From: Candidatus Thiodiazotropha endolucinida
GTDB taxonomy: Bacteria > Pseudomonadota > Gammaproteobacteria > Chromatiales > Chromatiaceae
Direction: 5' to 3'
DNA: 64,000 bases
Assembly: GCF_001715975.1 (NCBI RefSeq)
Contig: NZ_MARB01000002.1
Coordinates: 211,135 to 275,134 of the forward strand
Positions 8,195 to 17,967 of the stretch are shown in pieces. The position numbers were made by a program, and so were the translations under genes. The notes beneath the pieces were generated by a model. It worked only from the letters and a program-made list of their open reading frames with translations, did not search any database and was not told the origin of the DNA. Each line of letters begins with the position of its first letter. The first letter of the stretch is position 1.

Positions 8195-9112
8195 ATGAAC
8201 AAAATCAACGCAGCCCTGATCGGCTCCGGCAACATCGGCACCGATCTGCTCTACAAGGCACTGCGCAGCGACTGGATCAATCCGGTCTGGATGGTCGGTA
8301 TCGATCCCGATTCAGAGGGCCTGGCACGGGCTTGCCAGCTGGGTCTGAAGACAACCCATGAAGGGGTCGATGGAATGGTGCCCCATATGCGGGAGGACAA
8401 TGTCCAGATCTGTTTCGACGCCACTTCCGCCTATGTGCACAGCGAGAACAACCGCAAGGTGCAGCAGCAGGGCTCCATCATGATCGATCTGACGCCTGCC
8501 GCCGTCGGCCCCTTCTGCGTACCGCCGGTCAATCTCAAGGACCATGTCGGCAAGCGTGAGCTGAACGTCAATATGGTCACCTGCGGCGGCCAGGCGACCA
8601 TCCCCATGGTGGCTGCCGTCAGCCGAGTGCAACCGGTGGCCTATGGCGAGATCGTCGCCACCGTCTCCTCCAAATCCGCCGGTCCCGGTACGCGCAAGAA
8701 TATCGACGAGTTCACCCAGACCACCGCCGGCGCGGTGGAGAAGGTGGGCGGCGCCAAGAAGGGGAAGGCGATCATCATTCTCAATCCGGCGGAACCGCCG
8801 CTGATCATGCGCGATACGGTCCACTGCATCACCGAAGAGGAGCCGGATCAACAGGCGATCACCGAATCGATCGAGGCGATGATCGCCGATGTGCAGAAGT
8901 ACGTGCCGGGTTACCGCCTGAAAAACGGCCCCGTGTTCGATGGCAACCGGGTCTCAGTCTTCATGGAAGTGGAGGGGCTGGGCGACTACCTGCCCAAGTA
9001 TGCCGGCAATCTGGACATCATGACCGCCGCCGGTCTGCGTACCGCGGAGATGTTCGCGGAAGAGATTCTCAACGGCAGCCTGGTACTGGCACCGGAAAAG
9101 GCAACCGCCTGA
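8195..9112 (+). CDS. dmpF: acetaldehyde dehydrogenase (acylating)
   Basis: A 305-residue NAD+- and CoA-dependent enzyme that turns acetaldehyde into acetyl-CoA. It shows an N-terminal nucleotide-binding motif ([11 protein letters not shown], from residue 8) and the catalytic cysteine C130 in [10 protein letters not shown]. Length and sequence match DmpF/BphJ. These enzymes form a channelling complex with the aldolase encoded just downstream (11-bp gap). A GATAGGAG site precedes the ATG. Confidence 0.95.
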   Translation: MNKINAALIGSGNIGTDLLYKALRSDWINPVWMVGIDPDSEGLARACQLGLKTTHEGVDGMVPHMREDNVQICFDATSAYVHSENNRKVQQQGSIMIDLTPAAVGPFCVPPVNLKDHVGKRELNVNMVTCGGQATIPMVAAVSRVQPVAYGEIVATVSSKSAGPGTRKNIDEFTQTTAGAVEKVGGAKKGKAIIILNPAEPPLIMRDTVHCITEEEPDQQAITESIEAMIADVQKYVPGYRLKNGPVFDGNRVSVFMEVEGLGDYLPKYAGNLDIMTAAGLRTAEMFAEEILNGSLVLAPEKATA

Positions 9113-9123
9113 GGACAAGAACG

Positions 9124-10152
9124 ATGAATCTGAACGGAAAGAAAATCACCATTCACGACATGAGCCTGCGTGATGGCATGCACGCCAAGCGCCATCAGAT
9201 CAGCCTGGATCAGATGGTCGCCGTCGCCTCCGCCCTGGACCAGGCCGGTGTGCCGATGATCGAGGTGACCCACGGCGACGGCCTGGCCGGCGCTTCGGTC
9301 AACTATGGCTTCCCGGCCCATACCGACGAGGAGTACCTGCGTGCGGTGCGGCCCCATGTGAAAAGCGCCAAGATCTCCGCACTGCTGCTGCCCGGCATCG
9401 GTACCGTACCGGAGCTGGAGATGGCGGCGGACTGCGGTGTCGACACCATCCGCGTGGCCACCCACTGCACCGAGGCCGATGTCTCGGAGCAGCACATCAA
9501 GAAGTCATGCGGGCTTGGGCTCGATACCGTCGGTTTCCTCATGATGGCCCACATGGTCGGTCCCGAGAAGTTGGTCGAACAGGCCAAACTGATGGAGGGC
9601 TACGGCGCCAACTGCATCTACATCACCGACTCCGCCGGCTATATGCTGCCGCAGGATGTGAGCGAACGGCTGGGTGCCGTGCGCGACGCCCTGCAGCCGG
9701 AGACCGAGCTGGGTTTCCACGGCCACCACAACCTCTCCCTTGGGGTGATCAACTCCCTGGCTGCGGTGGAAGGGGGCGCCAACCGTATCGACGGTTCCGC
9801 CGCGGGTATGGGTGCCGGCGCGGGTAACACACCCCTGGAAGTCTTTGTCGCCGTGGCCGGGCGGATGGGGGTGGAGACCGGTGTCGATCTGTTCAAGCTG
9901 ATGGATGTGGCGGAGGATCTTGTCGTGCCGATGCTGGACCGCCCCATCCGGGTCGACCGGGATGCCCTGACCCTGGGCTACGCCGGGGTCTACTCCTCCT
10001 TCCTGCTCTTCGCCAAGCGGGCACAGGAGCGTTACGGCGTCTCCTCCCGCGACGTGCTGGTGGAGCTGGGCAGGCGCGGCATGATCGGCGGTCAGGAGGA
10101 CATGATCGAGGATGTGGCCATGGAGATGGCCAAGGCGCAGGGGGCGAACTGA
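9124..10152 (+). CDS. dmpG: 4-hydroxy-2-oxovalerate aldolase
   Basis: A 342-residue class II (HMGL-like TIM barrel) aldolase that splits 4-hydroxy-2-oxovalerate into pyruvate and acetaldehyde. The catalytic/metal segment [11 protein letters not shown] (D17, H20) and the second metal site [11 protein letters not shown] are intact. The C-terminal half supplies the interface with the acetaldehyde dehydrogenase DmpF. Its stop overlaps the next start in a TGATG junction, indicating translational coupling to dmpH. Confidence 0.95.
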   Translation: MNLNGKKITIHDMSLRDGMHAKRHQISLDQMVAVASALDQAGVPMIEVTHGDGLAGASVNYGFPAHTDEEYLRAVRPHVKSAKISALLLPGIGTVPELEMAADCGVDTIRVATHCTEADVSEQHIKKSCGLGLDTVGFLMMAHMVGPEKLVEQAKLMEGYGANCIYITDSAGYMLPQDVSERLGAVRDALQPETELGFHGHHNLSLGVINSLAAVEGGANRIDGSAAGMGAGAGNTPLEVFVAVAGRMGVETGVDLFKLMDVAEDLVVPMLDRPIRVDRDALTLGYAGVYSSFLLFAKRAQERYGVSSRDVLVELGRRGMIGGQEDMIEDVAMEMAKAQGAN

Positions 10153-10943
10153 TGGGTACCCTGAACCAGGCGCAGATAGCGGAGCTTGCACAGTACCTCG
10201 AAGCCAGCGAGCTGGAGGCGAAAGACGCCACCAAAATCACCGATCGTTATCCTGAGATGGATTTCGAGGATGCCTACGATATCCAGTTCGAGATTCGTCG
10301 GCGCAAGGAGGCGAGGGGCAACAAAATTATCGGCCTCAAGGTAGGACTCACCTCCCGCGCCAAGATGAAGCAGATGGGGGTGGAGACGCCTGTCTACGGC
10401 TTCCTCGCCGACTACTTCGACCGCCCCGACGGCGGTGAGATCGAAACCGATCAACTGATCCATCCCAAGGTGGAGGCGGAACTCGCCTTCGTCACCAAGG
10501 CCCCTCTGCGTGGTCCGGGCTGCCATATCGGCAATGTGCTGGCGGCGACCGATTATGTCATCCCGGCGGTGGAGGTCATCGACTCCCGCTATGAGAATTT
10601 CCGCTTCGACCTGATCAGCGTGATCGCCGACAACGCCTCCTCATCCCGCTTTGTACTGGGGGGGCAGATGGCCGACCCGGCGGATGTGGATATGCGCACC
10701 CTCGGCGTGGTGATGGAGAAGAACGGCCAGGTGGTGGAGCTGGGTGCAGGCGCCGCTGTGCTGGGCCACCCAGCCGCCAGTGTGGCGCTGCTGGCCAATA
10801 TGCTGGGCGAGCGAGGCGAGGAGATATCCGCCGGTACCCTGATCCTCACAGGCGGGATCACCGCCGCGGTGGCGATGGAGAAGGGGGATTGCCTCAACGT
10901 ACGCTATCAGGGGTTGGGCAGCGTGGGTATGCGGTTTGTGTGA
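10152..10943 (+). CDS. dmpH: 4-oxalocrotonate (2-oxo-3-hexenedioate) decarboxylase
   Basis: A 263-residue Mg2+-dependent decarboxylase, homologous to the hydratase dmpE but matching DmpH/XylI: RRRKEARGNKIIGLK, ETPVYGFLADYF and GLGSVGMRFV are characteristic. It produces 2-hydroxypentadienoate, the dmpE substrate, and in known systems forms a complex with that hydratase. It normally acts on the keto form made by the tautomerase DmpI; no dmpI gene is present here. It overlaps dmpG by one base. Confidence 0.94.
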   Translation: MGTLNQAQIAELAQYLEASELEAKDATKITDRYPEMDFEDAYDIQFEIRRRKEARGNKIIGLKVGLTSRAKMKQMGVETPVYGFLADYFDRPDGGEIETDQLIHPKVEAELAFVTKAPLRGPGCHIGNVLAATDYVIPAVEVIDSRYENFRFDLISVIADNASSSRFVLGGQMADPADVDMRTLGVVMEKNGQVVELGAGAAVLGHPAASVALLANMLGERGEEISAGTLILTGGITAAVAMEKGDCLNVRYQGLGSVGMRFV

Positions 10944-10969
10944 GGGGATTGAGACGAGAGGATGAAGAG

Positions 10970-11956
10970 ATGAACAACAATCACCGATTGCTACCTGGCG
11001 GACCATGGCGGGCTTTCACATGGCTGGCACTGGGTCTCCTGATCAGCGCCTGTGAGGCCCCTCTCGATCTAACCCTGGTTGAACGGGAGATCGAGAAGCC
11101 GATCTACCGTTTCGATCAATTGAAAGCAGCCGCTTCCAACCATCGCCGGATCATTGCGGTGGGCGACTACGGTACGGTACTCACCAGCCTGGATAAGGGT
11201 AAGACCTGGCAGCGTACTCAATTGCCCACGAAGTCGTCGTTGATCTCCGTAGCCAGTTGTGAAGACGGCAGTTTCGCAGCCATCGATACGGTACGGAAGG
11301 TGTGGCTTTCCGATGCCCAGGGTAGTGACTGGCGGGCGCAGCAGCTGGAAACCATGGAGAGCCCGATGGCGATCAGTTGTGATCCACGGGGGCGGTTCTG
11401 GATAGCCGCCAGTTTCAGTACCCTGATCCACAGTGACGAGAGCCAGGGAAACTGGCGGGAGATATCACAGCAGGAGGATATGCAGTTCACCTCTATCCAA
11501 TGGCTCGACAAGGATCATGCCGTGGTCGCCGGTGAATTCGGATCACTCTACTTCACCGAGGACGGGGGGGAGAGTTGGGAGCGCGGCAATGATATCCCAA
11601 ACGAGTTCTATCCCATGGCGGCCTGGTTCCGCACACTGGACGAGGGGTGGGTCGCCGGGCTCAGCGGCACCATACTGTATACTGATGACCGAGGCGAAAC
11701 CTGGCATCGTCAAAAGTCGGTCAGCAGCGCCCCCATCTACAACCTGATTCCCCAGGGTGACCGGCTCTATGCCACCGGCGACAACGGTACCCTACTACAG
11801 TTGATTGGCGACGGCTGGGAGCAGGTGCCCGAGGCCCCGCGCCTCTTCTCCTATCTCATCACTGCCATCCCCCAGGGCGAAGAGCGGCTGCTGGTAATGG
11901 GGGGCCGCGGGATCATCAGTCCGATAGACACAGCATCCGGGGGAGACAGCCAATGA
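10970..11956 (+). CDS. YCF48/BNR-repeat lipoprotein
   Basis: A 328-residue exported protein of the photosystem II stability factor (YCF48) type. The ATG at 10970 is preferred because it gives a lipoprotein signal peptide ending in the lipobox LISAC; the longer frame upstream overlaps dmpH. At least three BNR/Asp-box-like repeats are visible (TSLDKGKTW, FTEDGGESW, YTDDRGETW), as in a beta-propeller. In many proteobacteria such proteins sit beside an MMPL exporter and DUF1302/DUF1329 genes, as here. Its stop overlaps the exporter start (ATGA). The role in the set is unknown; assembly or cargo binding at the envelope is a guess. Confidence 0.85.
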   Translation: MNNNHRLLPGGPWRAFTWLALGLLISACEAPLDLTLVEREIEKPIYRFDQLKAAASNHRRIIAVGDYGTVLTSLDKGKTWQRTQLPTKSSLISVASCEDGSFAAIDTVRKVWLSDAQGSDWRAQQLETMESPMAISCDPRGRFWIAASFSTLIHSDESQGNWREISQQEDMQFTSIQWLDKDHAVVAGEFGSLYFTEDGGESWERGNDIPNEFYPMAAWFRTLDEGWVAGLSGTILYTDDRGETWHRQKSVSSAPIYNLIPQGDRLYATGDNGTLLQLIGDGWEQVPEAPRLFSYLITAIPQGEERLLVMGGRGIISPIDTASGGDSQ

Positions 11957-14346
11957 CCATGCACGCCTTCTCCCACTGGCTGAAGAACATCGATAATCTG
12001 GTGTTCCGCTATCCCAAGGTCTTTCTTGCGGTTATCGCTGCGCTGACCCTCTTTTTCGCCATCCAGGTTCCCAAGGTACAGATGTACTCGGATTTTGCCG
12101 ACCTGTTGCCTCAGGAGCACGAATACATCAAGTTGCACAACTCCATCCGCGATACCTTCGGCGGCGCCAACAATGTGGTGATGGCGGTGGTGGTGAACGA
12201 GGGCGATATCTTCAGCCAGGAGACCCTGGCCCGCATCCATCGCATTACCCAGGCGGTGGATAACGTCAGTGGGGTCAACCACAATCTGCTGGCCAGTCTG
12301 ACCCACCGTACCTCACGCAAGGTATGGCTGACCGAAACCGGCGATGTCAACTCCCAGCCCTACTACGATCCGCTAAGGGATAACTGGACGGGGGAGGAGC
12401 TCAACAAACTGCGCGACGACGTGATGAGCAATCCACGGGTCTTCGGTCTGCTGGTTTCCCCCGATCTCAAGGCGGCGCTGATCAAGGCCCAGTTTAACGA
12501 GGGGCAGTTGAACTATGGTGAGATATTCAGTCAGCTGTAGCAGATCCGGGAAGCGGAGAAGGCGGCCGGCGTGGAGATCTACGCTACCGGCCAGCCCATG
12601 CTCTGGGGCTGGGTCTACAGTTATCTGGATCAGCTGTTTCTGATCTTTACCACCACGGTGGGGATCATGCTCTTCCTGCTGATCATCTACTTCCGTCGGG
12701 CCTATGGCATTTTGCTGCCCATGTTCGGTATCACCATCTCGGCGATCTGGGGCCTCGGAATCCTTTCTTTGCTCGACTACAACCTGGATTCGCTGACCCT
12801 GGTGATTCCATTCCTCATATCCGCCAGGGCTATGTCCCATGCCATCCAATTGGTGCAGCGCTTCTATGGCGAGTTGGAGGAGGTGGACGATTCACGCGAG
12901 GCGGCCCACCGGACCTTCGACTCCCTCTTTCGTCCCGGCAGCCTGGGTATCGTGTCGGATGCCATCGGCCTGTTGCTGATTGCTTTGGGTTCCGTGCCGA
13001 TCAATGTGAAGCTGGGGATCTACGCCTCCCTATGGGCGATCTGCGTGGTCTTCACGGTTCTGATCGCTGTACCTTTGATACTCTCCCTGCTGCCGAAGCC
13101 AAAACCGGCGGCCAAAAGGCCCGCTGCGGAGGATGCGCTGTTCGGCAGGGTGGCGGCGCTGGTCGCCAACAAACAGGGTGGTTTGATCGTGTTGGGCATT
13201 GCCGGCGTGATACTGCTGCTGGGTGCCCAGCTCAGCAGCCGGGTACAGATCGGTGAGTCGGAACCCGGCTCGCCCATTCTCTACCTGGATCACGACTACA
13301 ACGTCTCGTCCAAGGTCATCAACGAACGCTTTCCCGGTTCGGAAGAGCTCTACATCGTGGCCAGGACCGACGAGAAGGGCGGTATGAAGCGCCCGGATGT
13401 ACTGCAGGCCATCGAGGCATTCCAGAACCATATGCTGCTCGATCCGGAATTGGGTGGCGCCAAGGCGGTTCCCGATCTGGTGAAACAGGTCAACCGGATC
13501 TTCCACTCCGACGATCCCCGCTGGGCCATCATCCCCGATAGCGAGGCCTATGTGGGCGGTCTGATGTTCGCCTATATGGCCTCCAGTCCGGTGCCCGGCG
13601 CACTCAAGGAGTTCGTCGATACCGATGACCGGGTGGCCAATATCGTCTTTTTCTACAAGGATCATCAGGCCAAAACGATTCGCCGGGCGATCCATCGCGC
13701 CAAAGAGTGGATCAACGAGCCTGCGAATCAGGTGGAGGGTCTGCATATCGAACTTGCCGGTGGATTGGTGGGCGTGACCGCCGCCATGAACGAGTCGGCC
13801 TATGAGAGCAATATGCTGATCATTCCCCTGGTGCTGGCCTTGATCTTCGTCTTTGTCACCTGGTTCTACATGTCCCTGCATGCGGGATTCATCATGTTCC
13901 TGGCGATGATGTTCTGTACCGTCTCCACCTACGCCTATATGGGACTGGCGGCGATCGGCATCAATGTCAATACGGTGCCGATCATTGCGGTGGGTATCGG
14001 CGTGGGTATCGACTACTCCATCTACATCATGGACCGGATTCGCGAAGAGACGGCCAAGGCCTCCGGCAATCTGCAGCACGCGGTGCTGCGCGCTATCGCC
14101 ACCACCGGCAAGGCGATCGGCTTTACCGCCGCCTGCCTGATCGGCGGGGTGATCATGTGGGTCTTTATCTCCGATCTGCGTTTTCAGGCGGACGCGGCGC
14201 TGCTGCTGGTGGTGATGCTGATCCTCAACGCCCTGGCGGCGATGTTTATCGTCCCCTCCTGGGTGATGATATTCCGTCCGAGCTTCATCGGCAGCGCCCG
14301 CTACGATGAAGACGGTGTGCTCTACGCGGAGAAGGCGATCGCGTGA
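11953..14346 (+). pseudogene. MMPL/RND-superfamily exporter interrupted by one in-frame TAG
   Basis: The frame encodes a 797-codon RND-type transporter of the MMPL/HpnN-like group, with TM1 near residue 25, a periplasmic loop, TM2-6, a second loop and TM7-12. Codon 196 is TAG (12538-12540), followed directly by CAG, and the same frame continues without shift to 14346 with full homology-like character. The simplest history is a CAG-to-TAG change. Without readthrough it would yield a 195-residue N-terminal fragment and possibly a C-terminal piece started internally. It may be a recent nonsense mutation, an assembly error or a suppressed codon. The exporter probably works with the lipoprotein upstream and the DUF1302/DUF1329 proteins. 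Confidence 0.8.
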
Positions 14347-14418
14347 GCTGGTGTGATGAGGCTGGTTGAGCCCTCAGCATCTCAACTTAAACCTTAAAAT
14401 TCTTCCGATCCCTCCTTA

Positions 14419-14449
14419 ATGGCCGGCGTGCAGCTCCGGCCATTTTTTT
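14419..14449 (+). terminator. rho-independent terminator
   Basis: The 8-bp stem ATGGCCGG / CCGGCCAT, with a 9-base loop, is followed by a run of T at 14443-14449. It lies about 70 bp after the exporter stop and closes the long catabolic operon. Confidence 0.85.
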
Positions 14450-14461
14450 GCCTTGAGTAAT

Positions 14462-14525
14462 TATCGATATAATCATCAATGACCATATGATAAAACAAAT
14501 TATCGATATTTTTATTATATCGATA
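14462..14525. promoter_or_regulatory. putative operator cluster, three TATCGATA palindromes
   Basis: TATCGATA occurs at 14462-14469, 14501-14508 and 14518-14525, in an AT-rich stretch between the operon terminator and the DUF1302 gene. The last two are 17 bp apart from start to start. The same palindrome is present twice before the reductase operon at 3332-3387. This points to coregulation of the two units, probably by the GntR protein encoded at 2508-3212. Confidence 0.55.
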
Positions 14526-14640
14526 ACCCTCTCCCTGGTACCCGAAAAATTTCTTTTAATTTCAGTGTCTTGAAAGTTGGCATGCCAGCTGCATAGTGAG
14601 TTCTGCACATAGTTATTTTACGTTGTCGGAGGAGGCTAGG

Positions 14641-16569
14641 ATGTTCCTAGATAGTAATAAACAACAACCGGGAAGGATGCATCCGGTCATAGTCGCAGCC
14701 CTGTTGCCTGCCGTTATCACTGCTTGTTTAGGTAGTGGTCAGGCGGCGGCCTACACCTCTGAGGATGGCACGCTGCAGATCAACGGATTTGTCGAAAACG
14801 CAACCTATGCGCGCCGCCATGTCGGCCTGAGTAAGATGCGCAATACGGTTCAGATTGAAGGCTCCAAAGACTACGGCGCCAAAGGCTCATTTTCCAATGT
14901 CAGTTTTGTCGGCACATTTCACGCGACCTACGATGCGGTCTACGACCTCAATGACGATCAGTTCGGCAGTGAGGCCGGGGGGGACATCGGGCTGGAATCG
15001 ATTGGTGGTGCGGGCACCACGCCTTGGGGCGCCTCGGATGTTTCGACCGGCGTTTTGGGCTTCGGTTTCGATAGCGGTGTGAATCCTAACGAAGGTTTGG
15101 ATAATCTTGGCAATGCGCTGCACGATACGGAGGGCGGGGTCGGCATGGGCGTACCGGTACGCCCCTGTGATGTGGATTCACGAGGCTGTATCAAAGACTA
15201 TCTCGACTTCGATGAGAGTGATCTCAAGTATCCCGAATTCAACGATCGGCTCGATTTCCTGCGTGAGGCCTACATCGATGCCACCATGCCGACCGAGAGT
15301 GGCGCCACCTGGAACTTCCGGCTTGGTCGGCAGCAGGTGGTTTGGGGCCGTACCGATCTGTTTCGTGTGCTCGATGTCATCAATCCCGTCGACTATTCGC
15401 GGCATAACATCTACGATGAGCTGGAGGATATCCGCATACCCATGTGGATGGCCACCGGCGAGTACCGGATGGGCGCCACTGAGCGGTTCGATGATCTGAA
15501 CCTGCAGTTTGTCTGGAACTTCGACGAATTTCGTCCCAGCAACCTCGGACAGGGCGGTACACCCTACGCGATTCTCGATGCGGGCAGTTTCTTCCGCGCC
15601 ATGAAGAACTGCTGGGACAACGGGTGTTCGGTGGCGAATTTTGCCGGCGGCGCCCTGTCCACCGATTTCCCGGCCCATGTGATCGGTATCCGGGATGTGC
15701 ATCTGCCGGATTGGTCGCTCAGCAATTCCCAATTCGGTGTCAAACTGGAGGGTGATTATCAGGGTCTGGGATTCTCCCTGAACGCCCTGACCTATCGTTC
15801 GCAACTACCCTCTCTGCGCGGTGTGGTGGATACGGCGGATAACCCCTTTACCACCGATATCGAGTCACAGAGCTATGATTATCTGATCGCATTTGATATG
15901 CACTTCCCCAGGGTCAACCTTCTCGGTGGCTCCCTGGACTTCTACGTGGATGATATCAAGTCGGTCTTCCGAATCGAGGCGGCTTATACACAGGGCGAAG
16001 AGTTTGCCAATACCCTGCGCCCGGAACTCTATTCCGAGTCTGATGTATTTCGCTATGTCGTCGGTTGGGACCGCCCCACCTTCATCCCCTTTCTTAATCA
16101 GCGTCGTGCATTCCTGCTCTCCGCACAGCTGTTCGGTGAATATCTGGTCGATCACGAGCGGGAGACGATCAACGGTATCGAAGCGGGTATCCCCAACTGG
16201 GAAATCAACCATATAGGCACCTTGCTGATAAAGGGCTGGTACAAGAACGACCGGGTCAGCCCGCAAGTCATTATGGCGCATGACTTCAAGGCCCATGCCA
16301 GTGTCATCGCACCCTCTGTCGATTGGCTGATCAGCGACAATCTCCGTCTTACCGTCGGCGCCAATGTAAAGGTGGGTGATGGCGCCCAGGAGTTCGATGA
16401 TTGCCGGGCCTGTAATCCCTTTCCGCCGTTTACCGGAGCAGGCGCTCCGGGTGACCTTGCCCTGCGTAACCTGGCCGGTTTCGAACCGCTCGGCCGTTTC
16501 CGCTCCGGGCCTATCGGTATGGCCCAGGCCGAGGATGAGTTCCAGGTCACCTTGCGTTATCGCTTTTAA
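14641..16569 (+). CDS. DUF1302-family outer-membrane protein
   Basis: A 642-residue exported beta-barrel-like protein. I chose the ATG at 14641 because GGAGGAGG stands just before it; upstream alternative starts lack one. The N-terminus carries a basic stretch, a hydrophobic segment and an AAAYTS-like cleavage site. The body alternates short beta-strands, and the chain ends in a terminal phenylalanine (LRYRF), typical for outer-membrane barrels. DUF1302 proteins are commonly found with DUF1329 and MMPL genes next to pathways for hydrophobic carbon sources, and are thought to act in uptake or export across the outer membrane. It is followed 23 bp later by the DUF1329 gene. Confidence 0.88.
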   Translation: MFLDSNKQQPGRMHPVIVAALLPAVITACLGSGQAAAYTSEDGTLQINGFVENATYARRHVGLSKMRNTVQIEGSKDYGAKGSFSNVSFVGTFHATYDAVYDLNDDQFGSEAGGDIGLESIGGAGTTPWGASDVSTGVLGFGFDSGVNPNEGLDNLGNALHDTEGGVGMGVPVRPCDVDSRGCIKDYLDFDESDLKYPEFNDRLDFLREAYIDATMPTESGATWNFRLGRQQVVWGRTDLFRVLDVINPVDYSRHNIYDELEDIRIPMWMATGEYRMGATERFDDLNLQFVWNFDEFRPSNLGQGGTPYAILDAGSFFRAMKNCWDNGCSVANFAGGALSTDFPAHVIGIRDVHLPDWSLSNSQFGVKLEGDYQGLGFSLNALTYRSQLPSLRGVVDTADNPFTTDIESQSYDYLIAFDMHFPRVNLLGGSLDFYVDDIKSVFRIEAAYTQGEEFANTLRPELYSESDVFRYVVGWDRPTFIPFLNQRRAFLLSAQLFGEYLVDHERETINGIEAGIPNWEINHIGTLLIKGWYKNDRVSPQVIMAHDFKAHASVIAPSVDWLISDNLRLTVGANVKVGDGAQEFDDCRACNPFPPFTGAGAPGDLALRNLAGFEPLGRFRSGPIGMAQAEDEFQVTLRYRF

Positions 16570-16592
16570 GTTTTTCAATGGAGATTCAAACA

Positions 16593-17903
16593 ATGCGTTT
16601 GCTTAACACTACGCTGGCGGCTGGAGTGATACTTGCCGCCACACTGCCTGTCCAGGCTGCAACCAATGAAGATGTGGAGAAGAGTTTCTATCCCTACAAA
16701 ACCGGTGTGCCGACCTTCGAAGGATTGAGCGCGGGCCTGGTAATCGATCAGTCGAACGTGGATAAATTCAAGGATGTCCTCGATCCAGCAATGCATGAGT
16801 TCATCAGTCAGGATTGGACTAAAATCACCGTGGGGGAGACTACCTCGTTCGACCTGCATCCCAACTATGTTCAGGCGACCAGAGATGGTTTGGGTAAGGT
16901 AAAGCTCGGCGAGAAATCGGGTGAGATAGAAGGTTTCATCGCCGGCCGGCCTTTCCCTGAGGAGCCGTCGATGGATGATCCACGGGTGGGTGAGAAACTG
17001 GCCTGGAACTACAAGTATGGCTACAACTGGGGTGACAATGCGGCGATCTATCCCTTCTACTGGAAGTATAAGGACATGAACTCCGGGAAGCTGGAGAGAA
17101 CGATCAAGTTCAATTTTCATTTCCTCAACTATATGCACCGGGTCAACCAGGAGCCGCTACCCGAGATTTCTCCGAATCCGTCAAAGCTGTTTCGTGCAAT
17201 CTACGTACAGGCGTTGGAACCTTTTGACGTCAAGAATACCCAGCTGTTGATCCACCGTTACGAAAACGATCTCAAGCGCGACAGCGCCTGGCTCTATCTC
17301 GGTTTCCAGCGCCGTGTCCGTCGTCTGGCCTCCGGTCAGGTGACCGATGCCTTTCTCGGTTCCGACGTCATGATCGAGGACTTCGAAGGCTACAACGGAC
17401 GCATCAACGATATGGAGTGGACCTTCAAAGGCGCCAAGAATATCCTGGTGCCGTTCTACAATCACAACGATCTGAAACTCACCGAAGAGCATAAGGAGTC
17501 GGACGGTTATCAGTTCGTGGAGATGGGCGACAAGGGTAACTGCTTTCCTCAGATCACCTGGCAGTTGCGCAAGGTCTACGAATTGGAGAACAAGCCGAAG
17601 GATTCGAACCATCCGATCAGCAGGCGTGTGCACTATATCGATGCCCAGACCTTCACCATTCCCCGTACCCTGACCTATGACCGCAAAGGGGATCTGTGGA
17701 AGAGTTGGCAGATCGGTCAGGCGCATCCGGATCACCACCTGCCGAAAAACAAGGGAACCGGTGTGGCGATCGACGACTCCTTCACCATGATTGATGTGCA
17801 GGCCATGCACTGCACGACGGGTCAGTTCAAAGGGCAAGTCGATCCCGCATTGAATCCCACCAATAAATTTACCGTACAGAACCTTCGAGCTTCCGGTCGT
17901 TGA
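16593..17903 (+). CDS. DUF1329-family exported protein
   Basis: A 436-residue protein of the DUF1329 family, which resembles LolB/outer-membrane lipoprotein-sorting folds. The ATG at 16593 is preferred since it has GGAGA at a normal distance and begins a clean signal peptide (MRLLNTTLAAGVILAATLP, cut after VQA). An ATG 15 bp upstream is the alternative. The mature part is rich in Trp/Tyr and has the family's conserved segment around GAKNILVPFYNHND. It is almost always found with DUF1302. The function is unproven; carrying a hydrophobic substrate through the periplasm is a reasonable hypothesis. Confidence 0.88.
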   Translation: MRLLNTTLAAGVILAATLPVQAATNEDVEKSFYPYKTGVPTFEGLSAGLVIDQSNVDKFKDVLDPAMHEFISQDWTKITVGETTSFDLHPNYVQATRDGLGKVKLGEKSGEIEGFIAGRPFPEEPSMDDPRVGEKLAWNYKYGYNWGDNAAIYPFYWKYKDMNSGKLERTIKFNFHFLNYMHRVNQEPLPEISPNPSKLFRAIYVQALEPFDVKNTQLLIHRYENDLKRDSAWLYLGFQRRVRRLASGQVTDAFLGSDVMIEDFEGYNGRINDMEWTFKGAKNILVPFYNHNDLKLTEEHKESDGYQFVEMGDKGNCFPQITWQLRKVYELENKPKDSNHPISRRVHYIDAQTFTIPRTLTYDRKGDLWKSWQIGQAHPDHHLPKNKGTGVAIDDSFTMIDVQAMHCTTGQFKGQVDPALNPTNKFTVQNLRASGR

Positions 17904-17913
17904 TACCGTGCCT

Positions 17914-17944
17914 TGCCTGGTGCATCGGCGCCAGGCATTTTTTT
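17914..17944 (+). terminator. rho-independent terminator
   Basis: The stem TGCCTGG / CCAGGCA, extended by three inner pairs around the loop ATCG, is followed by seven T (17938-17944). It lies 11 bp after the DUF1329 stop and separates this unit from the isomerase gene. Confidence 0.88.
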
Positions 17945-17967
17945 ACCGCTGATTGAGAGCGAGCAGC

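Noticed and set aside
10889-10969. N-terminal extension of the YCF48-like protein
   Set aside because: It overlaps dmpH and would bury the lipoprotein signal peptide; the ATG at 10970 fits better.
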